Assembly: GCF_008271655.1 (NCBI RefSeq)
Contig: NZ_VKKX01000011.1
Location: forward strand, 62,001-126,000
DNA from: Gemmobacter caeruleus
GTDB lineage: Bacteria; Pseudomonadota; Alphaproteobacteria; Rhodobacterales; Rhodobacteraceae
Reading direction: 5' to 3'
DNA length: 64,000 nucleotides
Made by a program: the position numbers and the translations under genes. Positions within the stretch are counted from its first letter, which is position 1, and each line of letters starts with the position of its first letter. Positions 24,251-33,094 of this stretch are shown one piece after another. Below the pieces are notes generated by a model. It ran no database searches, had not been told where the DNA came from, and saw only the letters and a program-made list of their open reading frames with translations.

Positions 24251-25249
24251 GTGTTGGGATTATTGGGGTTGCTGGGCGTGCTGGGCGCCGGATTTCTGGT
24301 GGACGGGATGCTGGGGCGCCCCGATCACGGTGACGATGAGGATCAGGGCGACAAGGCGCCCGAGCCGGAGGACGCGGCCGAGGCCGACCGCCCCGACATG
24401 CTTGACCTCATCACGCGCGAGGATGGCGCCGCCGCGGCCCCCGATCACGACGAGGTGCCCGAAGGCACCGACGCCGATGACCGCATCGGCGGCAGCGCCG
24501 GACGCGACGACATGCACGGGTATGGCGGCGATGACCAGTTGGTCGGGCGCGGCGGCAATGATCGGCTGGATGGCGGACAGGGTCTTGACCGGCTGGAGGG
24601 CGAGGCCGGTCGCGACCAGTTGTTCGGCCGTGCGGGCGCCGACCGGCTGGCCGGTGGCGATGGCGCCGACCGGCTGAGCGGCGGCGGCGGTGCGGATGAA
24701 CTGGCGGGCGAGAATGGCGATGACCGGCTGTTCGGCAATGCCGGCGATGACAGTCTGCTGGGCGGCAGCGGCGATGACACGCTGCGCGGCGGCACCGGGG
24801 ATGACTGGCTCAATGGCGGCTATGATGACGACAGCCTGTTCGGCGGTGCCGGGGCCGATACGCTGGATGGCGATTTCGGCAATGACACCCTGATCGGCCA
24901 CGGCCCCGAGGGCGATGACCATATCGCCGATTTCCTGAATGGCGGCGGCGGTGACGATCTGCTGGTCGCGGGGCAGGGCGATATCCTGACCGGCGGCGAC
25001 GGGGCCGATACCTTTCAGCTGGGCGACTGGCTGACCGAAGGGGACCAATCGCGCATCTTGGATTTCGACGCGCGGCAGGATACGCTGGAGGTCGTCTATG
25101 ACGCCGAGGCCCATCCCGACCCGGTGCTGAGCCTGCACAAGGTCGATGACAGCGACGACATGGCGCTGCATCTGGATGGCATGCCGCTGGCGCTGGTGCA
25201 GAACGGTTCGGGCCTCGAACTGGCGGCGATCAAGCTGCGCGCGGCCTGA
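24251..25249 (+). CDS. Membrane-anchored calcium-binding RTX-repeat protein
   Basis: A 332-residue protein. It opens with a hydrophobic helix (LGLLGLLGVLGAGFLVDGML, residues about 2-21), then an acidic linker (about 25-75) and a tandem set of GGxGxDxL-type nonapeptides (GRGGNDRLDGGQGLDRL onward, about 90-260), which bind Ca2+ in a beta roll. The C-terminal part carries FQLGDWLTEG and FDARQDTLEVVYD, as in many Rhodobacteraceae surface RTX proteins. The GTG start was preferred because GGAGG lies 8 bp before it; longer starts lack a ribosome binding site. No type I secretion genes adjoin it. Its role is unknown: envelope calcium binding or adhesion is an inference. Confidence 0.75.
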   Translation: MLGLLGLLGVLGAGFLVDGMLGRPDHGDDEDQGDKAPEPEDAAEADRPDMLDLITREDGAAAAPDHDEVPEGTDADDRIGGSAGRDDMHGYGGDDQLVGRGGNDRLDGGQGLDRLEGEAGRDQLFGRAGADRLAGGDGADRLSGGGGADELAGENGDDRLFGNAGDDSLLGGSGDDTLRGGTGDDWLNGGYDDDSLFGGAGADTLDGDFGNDTLIGHGPEGDDHIADFLNGGGGDDLLVAGQGDILTGGDGADTFQLGDWLTEGDQSRILDFDARQDTLEVVYDAEAHPDPVLSLHKVDDSDDMALHLDGMPLALVQNGSGLELAAIKLRAA

Positions 25250-25254
25250 TCCCG

Positions 25255-26160
25255 TCAGGGCAAGTTGAAGACCCGGCTGGGGTGCAATTCACCCGCGCGA
25301 TATTGCCCCACGGCGACGGGCTTGCCCTGATAGCTGGCCCAGGCCTCGTCGCCAAAGGCCAGATGCGCCAGCACCATGCCGGGATTGCCGTTGCGCAGCC
25401 GCGTCGCGCCTTCGGGCGTCGCCTCCACGCGTGGCAGATCGGTCAGGCCCAGCTCCAGCGGCTGCAACAGCGCGTCGATTTCGGGCGTGCGGGCCAGGCG
25501 GTCGATCTCCTCCAGGCTGGTGCCCTTGTCGGCGTCGAACGGGCCGGACCAGACCCGGCGCAGCCAGGCCACATGTCCCAGACAGCCAAGCGCCTGCCCC
25601 AGATCCCGCGCGATCGACCGCACATAGCCGCCCTTGCCGCAGACCATTTCCAGATCGACATGATCGGCATCGGGGCGGCCGATCATCTCCAGCCGCTCCA
25701 CCCACAGGGGGCGGGCGGCCAGGTCCATCTCCACCCCGTCGCGGGCAAGATCATAGGCGCGCTCGCCCTCCACCTTCACGGCCGAGAATTGCGGCGGCAC
25801 CTGCATGATGTCGCCCTGAAAACCGGCCAGTGCGGCGGCAATCGCCGCGTCGTCTGGGCGGCTGTCGCGGGTTTCGATCACCGCGCCTTCGGCATCGTCG
25901 GTGGTGGTGGCCGCGCCCAGCGTCACGCGGAAGCGATAGCATTTCAGCGCATCGGTGATATAGGGCACGGTCTTGGTCGCCTCGCCTAGGGCCACGGCCA
26001 GAACGCCGGTCGCCGCGGGGTCAAGCGTGCCGGCATGGCCCGCCTTCTGCGCCTGAAACGCCCATTTCACCTTGTTCACCACGGCGGTCGAGGTGACCCC
26101 CGCCGGCTTGTCGATCACGACCCAGCCCGAAACCGCCCGGCCCTTTTTCGTGCGCGCCAT
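25255..26160 (-). CDS. truB: tRNA pseudouridine(55) synthase
   Basis: A 301-residue enzyme that makes pseudouridine 55 in the T arm of tRNAs. The [14 protein letters not shown] start of the fold (about 11-24), the catalytic Asp in [13 protein letters not shown] (about 43-55), [20 protein letters not shown] and the RSIARDLG motif are intact. It is the last gene of an rbfA-led operon on this strand, with an exported DUF2233 protein in between, and lies 52 bp after that gene. Confidence 0.97.
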   Translation of the reverse strand: MARTKKGRAVSGWVVIDKPAGVTSTAVVNKVKWAFQAQKAGHAGTLDPAATGVLAVALGEATKTVPYITDALKCYRFRVTLGAATTTDDAEGAVIETRDSRPDDAAIAAALAGFQGDIMQVPPQFSAVKVEGERAYDLARDGVEMDLAARPLWVERLEMIGRPDADHVDLEMVCGKGGYVRSIARDLGQALGCLGHVAWLRRVWSGPFDADKGTSLEEIDRLARTPEIDALLQPLELGLTDLPRVEATPEGATRLRNGNPGMVLAHLAFGDEAWASYQGKPVAVGQYRAGELHPSRVFNLP

Positions 26161-26212
26161 TGCTGCCTCCTGATCCGCAAGCGCCGCCTGCTATCCGGCG
26201 GCGCCCCGCGCG

Positions 26213-26941
26213 TCAAGGCTGCGGCACCACCAGCCCGACAATCGGCCCCATGGCAAAGCCCAGATCCGACCGCCCGGTCCCGGCATCATAAAGCCGCGAC
26301 ACCTTGCCATCGAAATACAGCGCATCGGGCAGGCGCAGCACATCGCGGTAGAGCCGCCCGAAAGTGTCGAAATTCACCGCATCCTCGGAAATCGCAAAGA
26401 CAGCGCGCTGGCCGTCGGCGCTGACCCCGACGCCATTGCGGATATAGCGGCTGTCGCCCCCCGGAATGAAGCGCGGATGCAGCTTGCCGCCGATCACCAG
26501 CATCGGCCCCGATTGCGTGGCATGGCGGCAGGCGGGCGGCGCGGCCGCATAGGCATGCGATTCGATCACCGCCAGCCGGCCCTCGCCGATGCAGAAGACC
26601 CCGTTGGGCAGCAGCCCGAAATTGCCCTTCGACGCCGGCAGCACGATGTCATGGCGCTGCACGCCATTCTCAACATAGAGGCCCACCGGCGCGCGGTCGG
26701 GGTGATACATCCCGGCATTCATCGCGAAGGCCAGTTGCTTGCCCTCGGGCGCCAGCATGTCGTTCACCGCGCCGAAACTGCCCAGAAGCGCGCCCGAGGC
26801 ATCGGAATGGAACAGCCGCAGATCCTGATCCGCCCGCGCCTCGCACAGCGTGAAATCCACGCCCTCGAACGTCGTTTCGGTGCAGGTCGCACCCGCGGCA
26901 GGGCCGGCCAGAAAGGCCAGAGCTACCAATGCCTTACGCAT
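26213..26941 (-). CDS. Exported DUF2233 / phosphodiester glycosidase-like protein
   Basis: A 242-residue protein with a signal peptide ([18 protein letters not shown]) and the NAGPA/DUF2233 fold: [22 protein letters not shown] (about residues 72-93), the QSGPMLVI strand and the [13 protein letters not shown] loop. The family uncovers phosphodiester-linked sugars in some members; here the substrate is unknown and it probably works in the periplasm. Its ATG overlaps the rbfA stop, so it is coupled with rbfA although its function seems unrelated to ribosome work. Cys-Cys pairs suggest oxidative folding. Confidence 0.82.
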   Translation of the reverse strand: MRKALVALAFLAGPAAGATCTETTFEGVDFTLCEARADQDLRLFHSDASGALLGSFGAVNDMLAPEGKQLAFAMNAGMYHPDRAPVGLYVENGVQRHDIVLPASKGNFGLLPNGVFCIGEGRLAVIESHAYAAAPPACRHATQSGPMLVIGGKLHPRFIPGGDSRYIRNGVGVSADGQRAVFAISEDAVNFDTFGRLYRDVLRLPDALYFDGKVSRLYDAGTGRSDLGFAMGPIVGLVVPQP

Positions 26942-27362
26942 CGTCGGCTTCGTCGTCATCGTCCGCTGCGTCCAGATCGCGGCGCACCTTTTCATCGCAA
27001 AACAGCCGCCGCGTCTCGTCCAGCTGGTCAAAGGTGCCATCGGGGCGGAACCGCAGGTCGGGGGCGTATTTCAGCGTCAACTGCCCGCCGACATGGCGGC
27101 GCAGCTCGGCCTTGTTGCGGGCCAGCGCGGCAATCGCCTCCTCGACCTTCACCGATCCCATCAGCGGCATGACATAGACCGTCGCCACCTTGAGATCGGG
27201 CGAACAGCGCACCTCGCCCACGGTGATGGACATGCGGTTCAGGTCTGGGTCGTGGATCTCGGCCCGGTTCAGCACGTCAGACAGGGTGCGCCGGATCAGT
27301 TCGCCGACGCGAAGCTGCCGCTGCGAGGGGCCATCGCCCTGGGAAAAACGGTTCTTTGCCAT
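26934..27362 (-). CDS. rbfA: 30S ribosome-binding factor A
   Basis: A 142-residue cold-sensitive 16S rRNA maturation factor. The motifs [17 protein letters not shown] and the KH-type [17 protein letters not shown] to [24 protein letters not shown] segment are typical. An acidic C-terminal tail ([11 protein letters not shown]) is present. The ATG at 27362 is likely because the preceding ATG, three residues up, has no ribosome binding site. It leads the operon rbfA-DUF2233-truB and diverges from dapB. Confidence 0.95.
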   Translation of the reverse strand: MAKNRFSQGDGPSQRQLRVGELIRRTLSDVLNRAEIHDPDLNRMSITVGEVRCSPDLKVATVYVMPLMGSVKVEEAIAALARNKAELRRHVGGQLTLKYAPDLRFRPDGTFDQLDETRRLFCDEKVRRDLDAADDDDEADDA

Positions 27363-27459
27363 GCCCCCCATCTATGCCTTTTGCCCCGCCCCCGCAACGG
27401 CGGGCTTTCCTGCCGGGCGGCGGCACGTTAAACGGCAGCAAAGCACAAGGGAGATGGGC

Positions 27460-28269
27460 ATGACCGACCTGCCGGGTATCGTGATCACGGGCGCCTCGGG
27501 GCGCATGGGGCAAATGCTGCTGCGCACGGTGCTGGCTTCGGACAAGTGCCGCCTGGTTGGCGCGGTCGAACGTGCGGGCAACCCGCATGTCGGCCAGGAT
27601 GTCGGCGTGATGCTGGGCGGCCAGCCGATAGGCGTCACCGTCACCGATGACGCGCTTTCGGCCTTTGCCCGGGCGCAAGCGGTGATCGACTTCACCGCCC
27701 CCGCCGCCACGGTCGAATTCGCGGCGCTGGCGGCGCAGGCCCGCGCGGTGCATGTGATCGGCACGACGGGCATGGAGGAAAGCCATCTCACCCAGCTTGC
27801 CGCCGCCGCCCGCCACGCGGTGATCGTGCGCGCCGGCAACATGAGCCTGGGCGTCAACCTGCTGACCCGCCTGACCCAGAAGGTCGCGCAGGCACTGGAC
27901 GCCGATTGGGATATCGAGATCGTCGAGGCCCATCACAACAAGAAGGTCGATGCGCCCTCGGGCACCGCGCTGATGCTGGGCGAGGCCGCGGCCGAGGGGC
28001 GCGGCGTCTCGCTGGCGCAGATGCGCGATTCGGGGCGCGACGGCATCACCGGGGCGCGGGCCTCCGGCGCCATCGGCTTCAGCGCCATTCGCGGCGGCGA
28101 TATCGTCGGGGAACATGACGTGATCTTTGCCACGGCGGGCGAACGCATCATCCTGCGCCATGTCGCGACCGACCGCGCGATCTTTGCCCGCGGCGCGCTC
28201 AAGGCCGCCCTCTGGGGCCAGGATCGCGCGCCCGGCGCCTATGACATGATGGATGTGCTGGGCCTCTGA
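27460..28269 (+). CDS. dapB: 4-hydroxy-tetrahydrodipicolinate reductase
   Basis: A 269-residue enzyme of lysine and diaminopimelate (peptidoglycan) biosynthesis, reducing hydroxy-tetrahydrodipicolinate with NAD(P)H. The cofactor loop [12 protein letters not shown] (about 8-19), the [18 protein letters not shown] active-site motif (about 155-170) and [14 protein letters not shown] are intact. ATG 27460 was chosen for AGGGAG six bases upstream; an ATG two codons earlier lies too close. The gene stands between rbfA (divergent) and a small DUF1674 gene. Confidence 0.97.
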   Translation: MTDLPGIVITGASGRMGQMLLRTVLASDKCRLVGAVERAGNPHVGQDVGVMLGGQPIGVTVTDDALSAFARAQAVIDFTAPAATVEFAALAAQARAVHVIGTTGMEESHLTQLAAAARHAVIVRAGNMSLGVNLLTRLTQKVAQALDADWDIEIVEAHHNKKVDAPSGTALMLGEAAAEGRGVSLAQMRDSGRDGITGARASGAIGFSAIRGGDIVGEHDVIFATAGERIILRHVATDRAIFARGALKAALWGQDRAPGAYDMMDVLGL

Positions 28270-28300
28270 TCCCAAAGGGGGGCAGGGCGCGTCGCATCCT

Positions 28301-28325
28301 GCCTTTGCTTCTTGCCCAAATACTC
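28301..28325. repeat. Dispersed intergenic element, copy B1
   Basis: GCCTTTGCTTCTTGCCCAAATACTC after dapB; 24 of 25 bases recur after the AGXT2L-type gene. It follows a GGCAGG/CCTGCC stem and its T-rich start could form the terminator tail. Confidence 0.7.
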
Positions 28326-28368
28326 AAATTCCGGCGCCGGCCATCCCGCGCGGCGCCGGGGGATAGCG

Positions 28369-28548
28369 TCAGAAATCGACGGCGATGCCCTTCTTTTCCC
28401 AATCGCCAAAGCGCACGGCCTCCGGCCCGTCGCGCCCGCCCAGTTCGGGGGGCAGATCCAGCGGCGCCGCGGCCTTGCGGCGGGCTTCTGCCTCGGCCAG
28501 GGCACGGCGGGCTTCGGGCGGCAGGTCGGCGGGGGTCTCATCGCTCAT
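28369..28548 (-). CDS. DUF1674 / SDHAF4-like succinate dehydrogenase assembly factor
   Basis: A 59-residue protein with the family's C-terminal signature PPELGGRDGPEAVRFGDWEKKGIAVDF. Eukaryotic SDHAF4 binds flavinylated SdhA and helps its assembly into complex II; the bacterial role is inferred. It is short, acidic-basic alternating and cytoplasmic. AAGGAATGCCGCC precedes the start codon. It is a single gene in opposite direction to both neighbours. Confidence 0.85.
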   Translation of the reverse strand: MSDETPADLPPEARRALAEAEARRKAAAPLDLPPELGGRDGPEAVRFGDWEKKGIAVDF

Positions 28549-28620
28549 GGCGGCATTCCTTGCAGGCTTTCCTGTCATGATATACGGCGCGGGGCATTGG
28601 CAACAAGGGCGGGCAGGGCG

Positions 28621-29847
28621 ATGACGGCAAGGGCAGCGGCGGTGCGGATGCTGGATGCGGTGCTGGGCGAGGGGCAATTGCTCAGCCAGGCCGAGGCGCC
28701 GCTTGCGGGGCTGGGGGCGGCCGACCGGGCGCGCGCGCAGCGGCTGGCGGCGCAGGTCTTGCGCCATGTCGAACAGGCCGACCGCGTGCTGAAACCCCAT
28801 CTGCGCAAGGCGCCGCCGCTGACGGTGCTGAACGTCCTGAGGCTGGGCACGGTGGAACTGGCCCTGGGCGAGGCCGCGCATGGCGTGGTGAACGAGGCCG
28901 TGGGGCTGATCCGGGGCTATCGCAAACATGCCGCCCTGTCGGGGCTGGTCAATGCCGTGCTGCGCAAGGTCGCCGCGCAAGAGGCGCCCTTTGCCAAACT
29001 GCCGCCGCAGCGCCTGCCCTATTGGCTGCGCAAGCCCCTGGTCGATGCCTGGGGGCGCGAGGCCGTCACGGCCATGGAGGCGGTCCAAGCCCGCCCGGCG
29101 CCGATCGACCTGACCCTGCGCGATGGCGCGGGGCTTCAGGGCGATCCGCTGCCCACCGGCAGCCTGCGCCTGCCGCCCGGCACGCAGGTTTCGGCCCTGC
29201 CGGGCTACGCCACCGGCGGCTGGTGGGTGCAGGATGCCGCCGCCGGGCTGGCGGTGCCGCTACTGGCGCCGCGCAGGGGCGAGACGGTGCTGGATCTCTG
29301 CGCGGCGCCCGGGGGCAAGACGCTGCAACTCGCCGCGGCCGGGGCCGAGGTGACCGCGCTCGATATCTCCGAGGCGCGGCTTGCGCGGCTGCGCGAAAAT
29401 CTTGATCGCACGGGGTTGCGGGCACGGGTCGTCGCGGCAGATGCGCTGGAATGGCAGCCCGAGGCGCCCTTTGATGCGATCCTGCTGGATGCGCCATGTT
29501 CGGCCACCGGCACCATCCGCCGCCACCCTGACCTGCCCTTTGTCAAGGACGGGTCCGAGCTGGCGGGGTTGGTGGCCTTGCAGGCTGCGCTGATCGACTG
29601 CGCGCTTGGCTGGCTGAAACCCGGCGGGCGGCTGGTCTATTGCACCTGTTCGCTTTTGCCGGACGAGGGCGAGGGCCAATTGGCCGCCGCATTGGCGCGC
29701 CATCCCGGCCTGCGGGTGGAACGGCCGGCGCTGCAAGGCGTGGCGCCCGACTGGATCACGCCCGAAGGCGGCCTGCGGCTGCGCCCCGATTACTGGGCTG
29801 ACCGGGGCGGGATGGACGGGTTCTTCATGGTGCGGCTGACGCACTGA
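28621..29847 (+). CDS. rsmB: RsmB/NOP family rRNA methyltransferase
   Basis: A 408-residue cytosine-5 methyltransferase acting on 16S rRNA (position 967 in E. coli). The N-terminal NusB-like part (about 1-140) is followed by the SAM domain: VLDLCAAPGGKTLQLAA (about 221-237), DAILLDAPCSATGTIRRHPD with the general-acid Cys, and VYCTCSLLPDEGEGQ with the catalytic Cys. Only the family, not the exact target base, follows from sequence. The end overlaps the convergent gph by 23 bp. Confidence 0.92.
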   Translation: MTARAAAVRMLDAVLGEGQLLSQAEAPLAGLGAADRARAQRLAAQVLRHVEQADRVLKPHLRKAPPLTVLNVLRLGTVELALGEAAHGVVNEAVGLIRGYRKHAALSGLVNAVLRKVAAQEAPFAKLPPQRLPYWLRKPLVDAWGREAVTAMEAVQARPAPIDLTLRDGAGLQGDPLPTGSLRLPPGTQVSALPGYATGGWWVQDAAAGLAVPLLAPRRGETVLDLCAAPGGKTLQLAAAGAEVTALDISEARLARLRENLDRTGLRARVVAADALEWQPEAPFDAILLDAPCSATGTIRRHPDLPFVKDGSELAGLVALQAALIDCALGWLKPGGRLVYCTCSLLPDEGEGQLAAALARHPGLRVERPALQGVAPDWITPEGGLRLRPDYWADRGGMDGFFMVRLTH

Positions 29848-30493
29848 CCCGCGCGGCGACCAGATCGGGCAGCGCCGCGAAATCGGCAAAGGCCGCGTCA
29901 TGCGGCAGGGCCGCGACCGGGGTCTTGCGGTAACCTTCGGTGAACAGCAGGAAGGGCAGCCCCGCCGCCTGGGCCGTTTCGGCATCCACCTCGCTATCGC
30001 CCACGAACAGCGCCTGGCCACCGCCCGCTTGTGCCAAGGCCGCCCGCAACGGCGCCGGGTCGGGCTTTTTCACCGCCAGACTGTCGCCGCCGATGACGAC
30101 GGGAAACAGCCCCGCCAGCCCGAAATGGCGCAGCACGGCGCGGGTGGGGGCCAGCGGCTTGTTGGTGCAGATCGCCAGCCGCAGCCCCCGCGCCGCCAAT
30201 GTCTCCAGCGCCGGGCGGACACCGGGATACAGCGTGGTCAGGCCCTGCGCGCCCTCATAGACATGCAGGAACCGCGCCAGCAGCGCGTCGAAATCTGGCC
30301 CCGTGGCGGGCAGTCCCCGCGCCTCGGCCAGCCGCGCCACCAGATTGGGCGCCCCGCGCCCGACAAAGCCCTGCACCTCGGCCCGGGTAAAGCTGTGACC
30401 ATGGGCGGCAAAGACCGCATTCGCCGCCGCGTGGATGTCGGGCGCGCTGTCGATCAGCGTGCCGTCCAGATCGAAGATCACCGCAGGCTGCAT
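29825..30493 (-). CDS. gph: Phosphoglycolate phosphatase-like HAD hydrolase
   Basis: A 222-residue HAD phosphatase. Nucleophile Asp in FDLDGTLIDSAPDI (about residues 6-19), motif II Thr in CTNKPLAPTRAV, and the metal-binding VKKPDP and VGDSEVDAETAQAAG motifs are present. Family members hydrolyse 2-phosphoglycolate from photorespiration or DNA repair. The start at MQPAVIFDLDG was chosen because the fold begins there. It is convergent with rsmB and its upstream region faces a GTPase-like YcjX gene. Confidence 0.88.
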   Translation of the reverse strand: MQPAVIFDLDGTLIDSAPDIHAAANAVFAAHGHSFTRAEVQGFVGRGAPNLVARLAEARGLPATGPDFDALLARFLHVYEGAQGLTTLYPGVRPALETLAARGLRLAICTNKPLAPTRAVLRHFGLAGLFPVVIGGDSLAVKKPDPAPLRAALAQAGGGQALFVGDSEVDAETAQAAGLPFLLFTEGYRKTPVAALPHDAAFADFAALPDLVAARVSASAAP

Positions 30494-30609
30494 GTCATTC
30501 CCCCTGTTCGCGCCGGCACCCTGACCCATTGCGCGCCGCGCGTCCAGCCCGGCCCCTACACAGGCGCCGCGCCAACGCCTATGTTGAGCGCGATCAAAAG
30601 GATGGTGCC

Positions 30610-32025
30610 GTGGCGATCAGTGACCTTACCGAGCAATTGGGCCGCAGCCTTGAGGGGCTGGTCTCTACCGTGACCGATCCGTTTTCCGATACCGTGGTGC
30701 GGCTGGGGGTGACCGGCCTGTCGCGGGCGGGCAAGACGGTGTTCATCACCGGGCTGGTCGCCAATCTGCTGGATCGGGGCCGGATGCCGCAATTGCGGGC
30801 CGAGGGCGCGCGGCGGATCGAGGCGGCCTATCTGCAACCCCAGCCCGATGATACCGTGGCGCGGTTCGATTTTGAAACCCATCTGGCCGCGCTGACCGGT
30901 GACAATCCGCATTGGCCCGAAAGCACCCGCGCGGTGTCGGAACTGCGGCTGTCGTTCCGGGTCAAGCCGCGTGGCCTGCTGGGCGCGCTGCGCGACAGTC
31001 AGGTCGTGCATGTCGATATCGTCGATTATCCCGGCGAATGGCTGCTCGATCTGGCGCTGCTGGACAAGAGCTATGCGCAATGGGCCGATGACACGCTGAC
31101 CCGCATGGCCCGACGCCCCGAGGGGGCCGCCTGTCTGGCGCAGGCCCGGGCCGAGGATGGCGCGCTGAAACATGACGAGATGCGCGCGCAGGCGCTGGCG
31201 GCCGAGTTCACCGCCTATCTTCTGGCCGCGCGGGCAGCGGGCTGGTCGGATTGCACGCCGGGGCGGTTTCTGTTGCCCGGTGAACTGGCCGGCAGCCCGG
31301 TCCTGACCTTCGCGCCGATCCCCGAACCCGCCAGTGCCGGGCGCGGCAGTCTCTGGCGCGAGATGGAGCGCCGCTATGAGGCCTACAAGGCCAAGGTGGT
31401 CAAGCCGTTCTTCCGCGCCCATTTCGCCCGGATCGACCGGCAGGTGGTGCTGGTCGATGTGCTGGGCGCGATCCATGCCGGGCCGCAGGCGCTGGAGGAT
31501 CTGCGGCAGACCATGGCCGAGATCCTGACCGCCTTCCGCCCGGGCCGAAACGGCTTTCTGTCGGAGATTTTGCTGGGGCGGCGGGTGGAAAAGGTGCTGT
31601 TCGCCGCGACCAAGGCCGACCATCTGCATCAGGCGCAGCATGCCGCGCTGACCGCGATCACCGAGGCGCTGGTGCGTGAGGCGCGCGACCGCGCGGCCTT
31701 TTCCGGGGCCGAGGTGGCGGCGATGTCGCTGGCCGGTCTGCGCGCCACGGTCGAGGAGGTGGTGACGCGCGACGGTGCCGAATTGCCCATGGTGCGCGGG
31801 CGATTGGCCCAGAGCGGCAAGACCGCGGCGATGTATGCCGGGGAATTGCCGCTTGACCCCGCGCGGCTCTTGTCGCCGGCGCGGCAGGGGGCGGCGCGCT
31901 GGCTGGATGCCGATTTCGCGCTGATGGCCTTTGACCCCGCGCGCCTTTCGCTGCGCCCCGGCGAGGGGCCGCCGCATATCCGGCTGGACCGCGCCGCCGA
32001 ATTCCTGATCGGAGACAAGCTGTGA
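30610..32025 (+). CDS. ycjX: YcjX-like GTPase/ATPase (DUF463)
   Basis: A 471-residue P-loop protein. Walker A is GLSRAGKT (residues 36-43); VHVDIVDYPGEWLLDLALLDKSY is a Walker B-like region (about 133-155). YcjX-family proteins are stress-linked in enterobacteria and usually pair with YcjF, which here follows with a GTG/TGA overlap. A GTG start with AAGGA upstream fits. The role is unresolved; cell envelope or phage shock-related stress is the usual context (known for E. coli). Confidence 0.88.
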   Translation: MAISDLTEQLGRSLEGLVSTVTDPFSDTVVRLGVTGLSRAGKTVFITGLVANLLDRGRMPQLRAEGARRIEAAYLQPQPDDTVARFDFETHLAALTGDNPHWPESTRAVSELRLSFRVKPRGLLGALRDSQVVHVDIVDYPGEWLLDLALLDKSYAQWADDTLTRMARRPEGAACLAQARAEDGALKHDEMRAQALAAEFTAYLLAARAAGWSDCTPGRFLLPGELAGSPVLTFAPIPEPASAGRGSLWREMERRYEAYKAKVVKPFFRAHFARIDRQVVLVDVLGAIHAGPQALEDLRQTMAEILTAFRPGRNGFLSEILLGRRVEKVLFAATKADHLHQAQHAALTAITEALVREARDRAAFSGAEVAAMSLAGLRATVEEVVTRDGAELPMVRGRLAQSGKTAAMYAGELPLDPARLLSPARQGAARWLDADFALMAFDPARLSLRPGEGPPHIRLDRAAEFLIGDKL

Positions 32026-33029
32026 CCGAGGATGACCGTCCCGCCCTGCGCGGCCCGCTGGTGATCGAAAGCGACGAGACCGCCGATCCCGGCGCGGCGC
32101 CGCTGGTGCTGGATGGCCCGACGCCGCTGCAAACGGTGGCGCGGGCGGCGGCGCGCCCGGCCTCGCCGCTGATGCGGGCGCTGCTCTGGGCGTTTTCGGC
32201 GCTGTTCACCTTTGTCCTGTCGGTGGCGGCCTATGATTTCGTCATGGGGTTGATCGCGCGCAATGCCGTGCTGGGCTATCTGGCGCTTGGCCTGACTGTG
32301 CTGGCCGTGGGGCTGGCGCTGATCGCGGCGCTGCGGGAATGGGCGGCCTTTCTGCGGCTGGGCCGGCTGGAGCATCTGCGGGCCGAGGCGCTGCGCGCGC
32401 GCGGGGCCGGCGATACCCGCGCGGCCCGGGCGGTGGTGGCGCGGGTGGCCGCGCTTTATGCCGGGCGCCCCGAACTGACCGAGGCGCGCGCCCGTCTCGC
32501 CGCCCGCAGCACCGAGATGATGGATGCCGACGGCATCGTCGATCAGGCCGAGCAATTGCTGATCCTGCCGCTGGATGCCCGCGCCCGCGCCGAGGTGGAG
32601 GCCGCCGCGCGGCAGGTCGCGACCGTTACCGCGCTGGTGCCGATGGCGCTGGCCGATGTGGCGACGGCGCTGTTTGCCAATCTGCGCATGATCCGCCGCA
32701 TCGCCGAGATTTACGGCGGCCGGTCGGGTGGCTTTGCTTCGCTGGGGCTGTTGCGGCGGGTCTTCGCCTATCTGGTGGCGACCGGCGCGGTGGCGCTGAC
32801 CGATGATCTGATCGGCTCGGTCGCGGGGGGCGGGGTATTGTCGAAACTGTCGCGCCGCTTTGGCGAAGGGGTGGTGAACGGCGCCCTCACCGCACGCATC
32901 GGCGTCGCCGCGATGGAGCTGTGCCGCCCCCTGCCGTTCCATCTGGCCGGGCGGCCCGGCGTTTCGGCGCTGGTGAGCCGCGCTTTGGCGGGCCTGTTCG
33001 ACCGGGGCGGGGCAGGGCAGAAAACCTGA
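32022..33029 (+). CDS. ycjF: TIGR01620/YcjF family membrane protein
   Basis: A 335-residue protein with two membrane segments near residues 60-80 and 88-110 (LLWAFSALFTFVLSVAAYDFVMGL and YLALGLTVLAVGLALIAALREW) and a conserved C-terminal DUF697-type region (YGGRSGGFASLGLLRRVFAYLVATG). It is the partner of YcjX, overlapping it by 4 nt, and probably binds it at the inner membrane. Confidence 0.88.
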   Translation: MTEDDRPALRGPLVIESDETADPGAAPLVLDGPTPLQTVARAAARPASPLMRALLWAFSALFTFVLSVAAYDFVMGLIARNAVLGYLALGLTVLAVGLALIAALREWAAFLRLGRLEHLRAEALRARGAGDTRAARAVVARVAALYAGRPELTEARARLAARSTEMMDADGIVDQAEQLLILPLDARARAEVEAAARQVATVTALVPMALADVATALFANLRMIRRIAEIYGGRSGGFASLGLLRRVFAYLVATGAVALTDDLIGSVAGGGVLSKLSRRFGEGVVNGALTARIGVAAMELCRPLPFHLAGRPGVSALVSRALAGLFDRGGAGQKT

Positions 33030-33094
33030 CTGTTCAACGTCTTGGCGCCTGATATACTTCTGGCCGCTGCATACCGCGCCAAAAGAGGGTGGCC

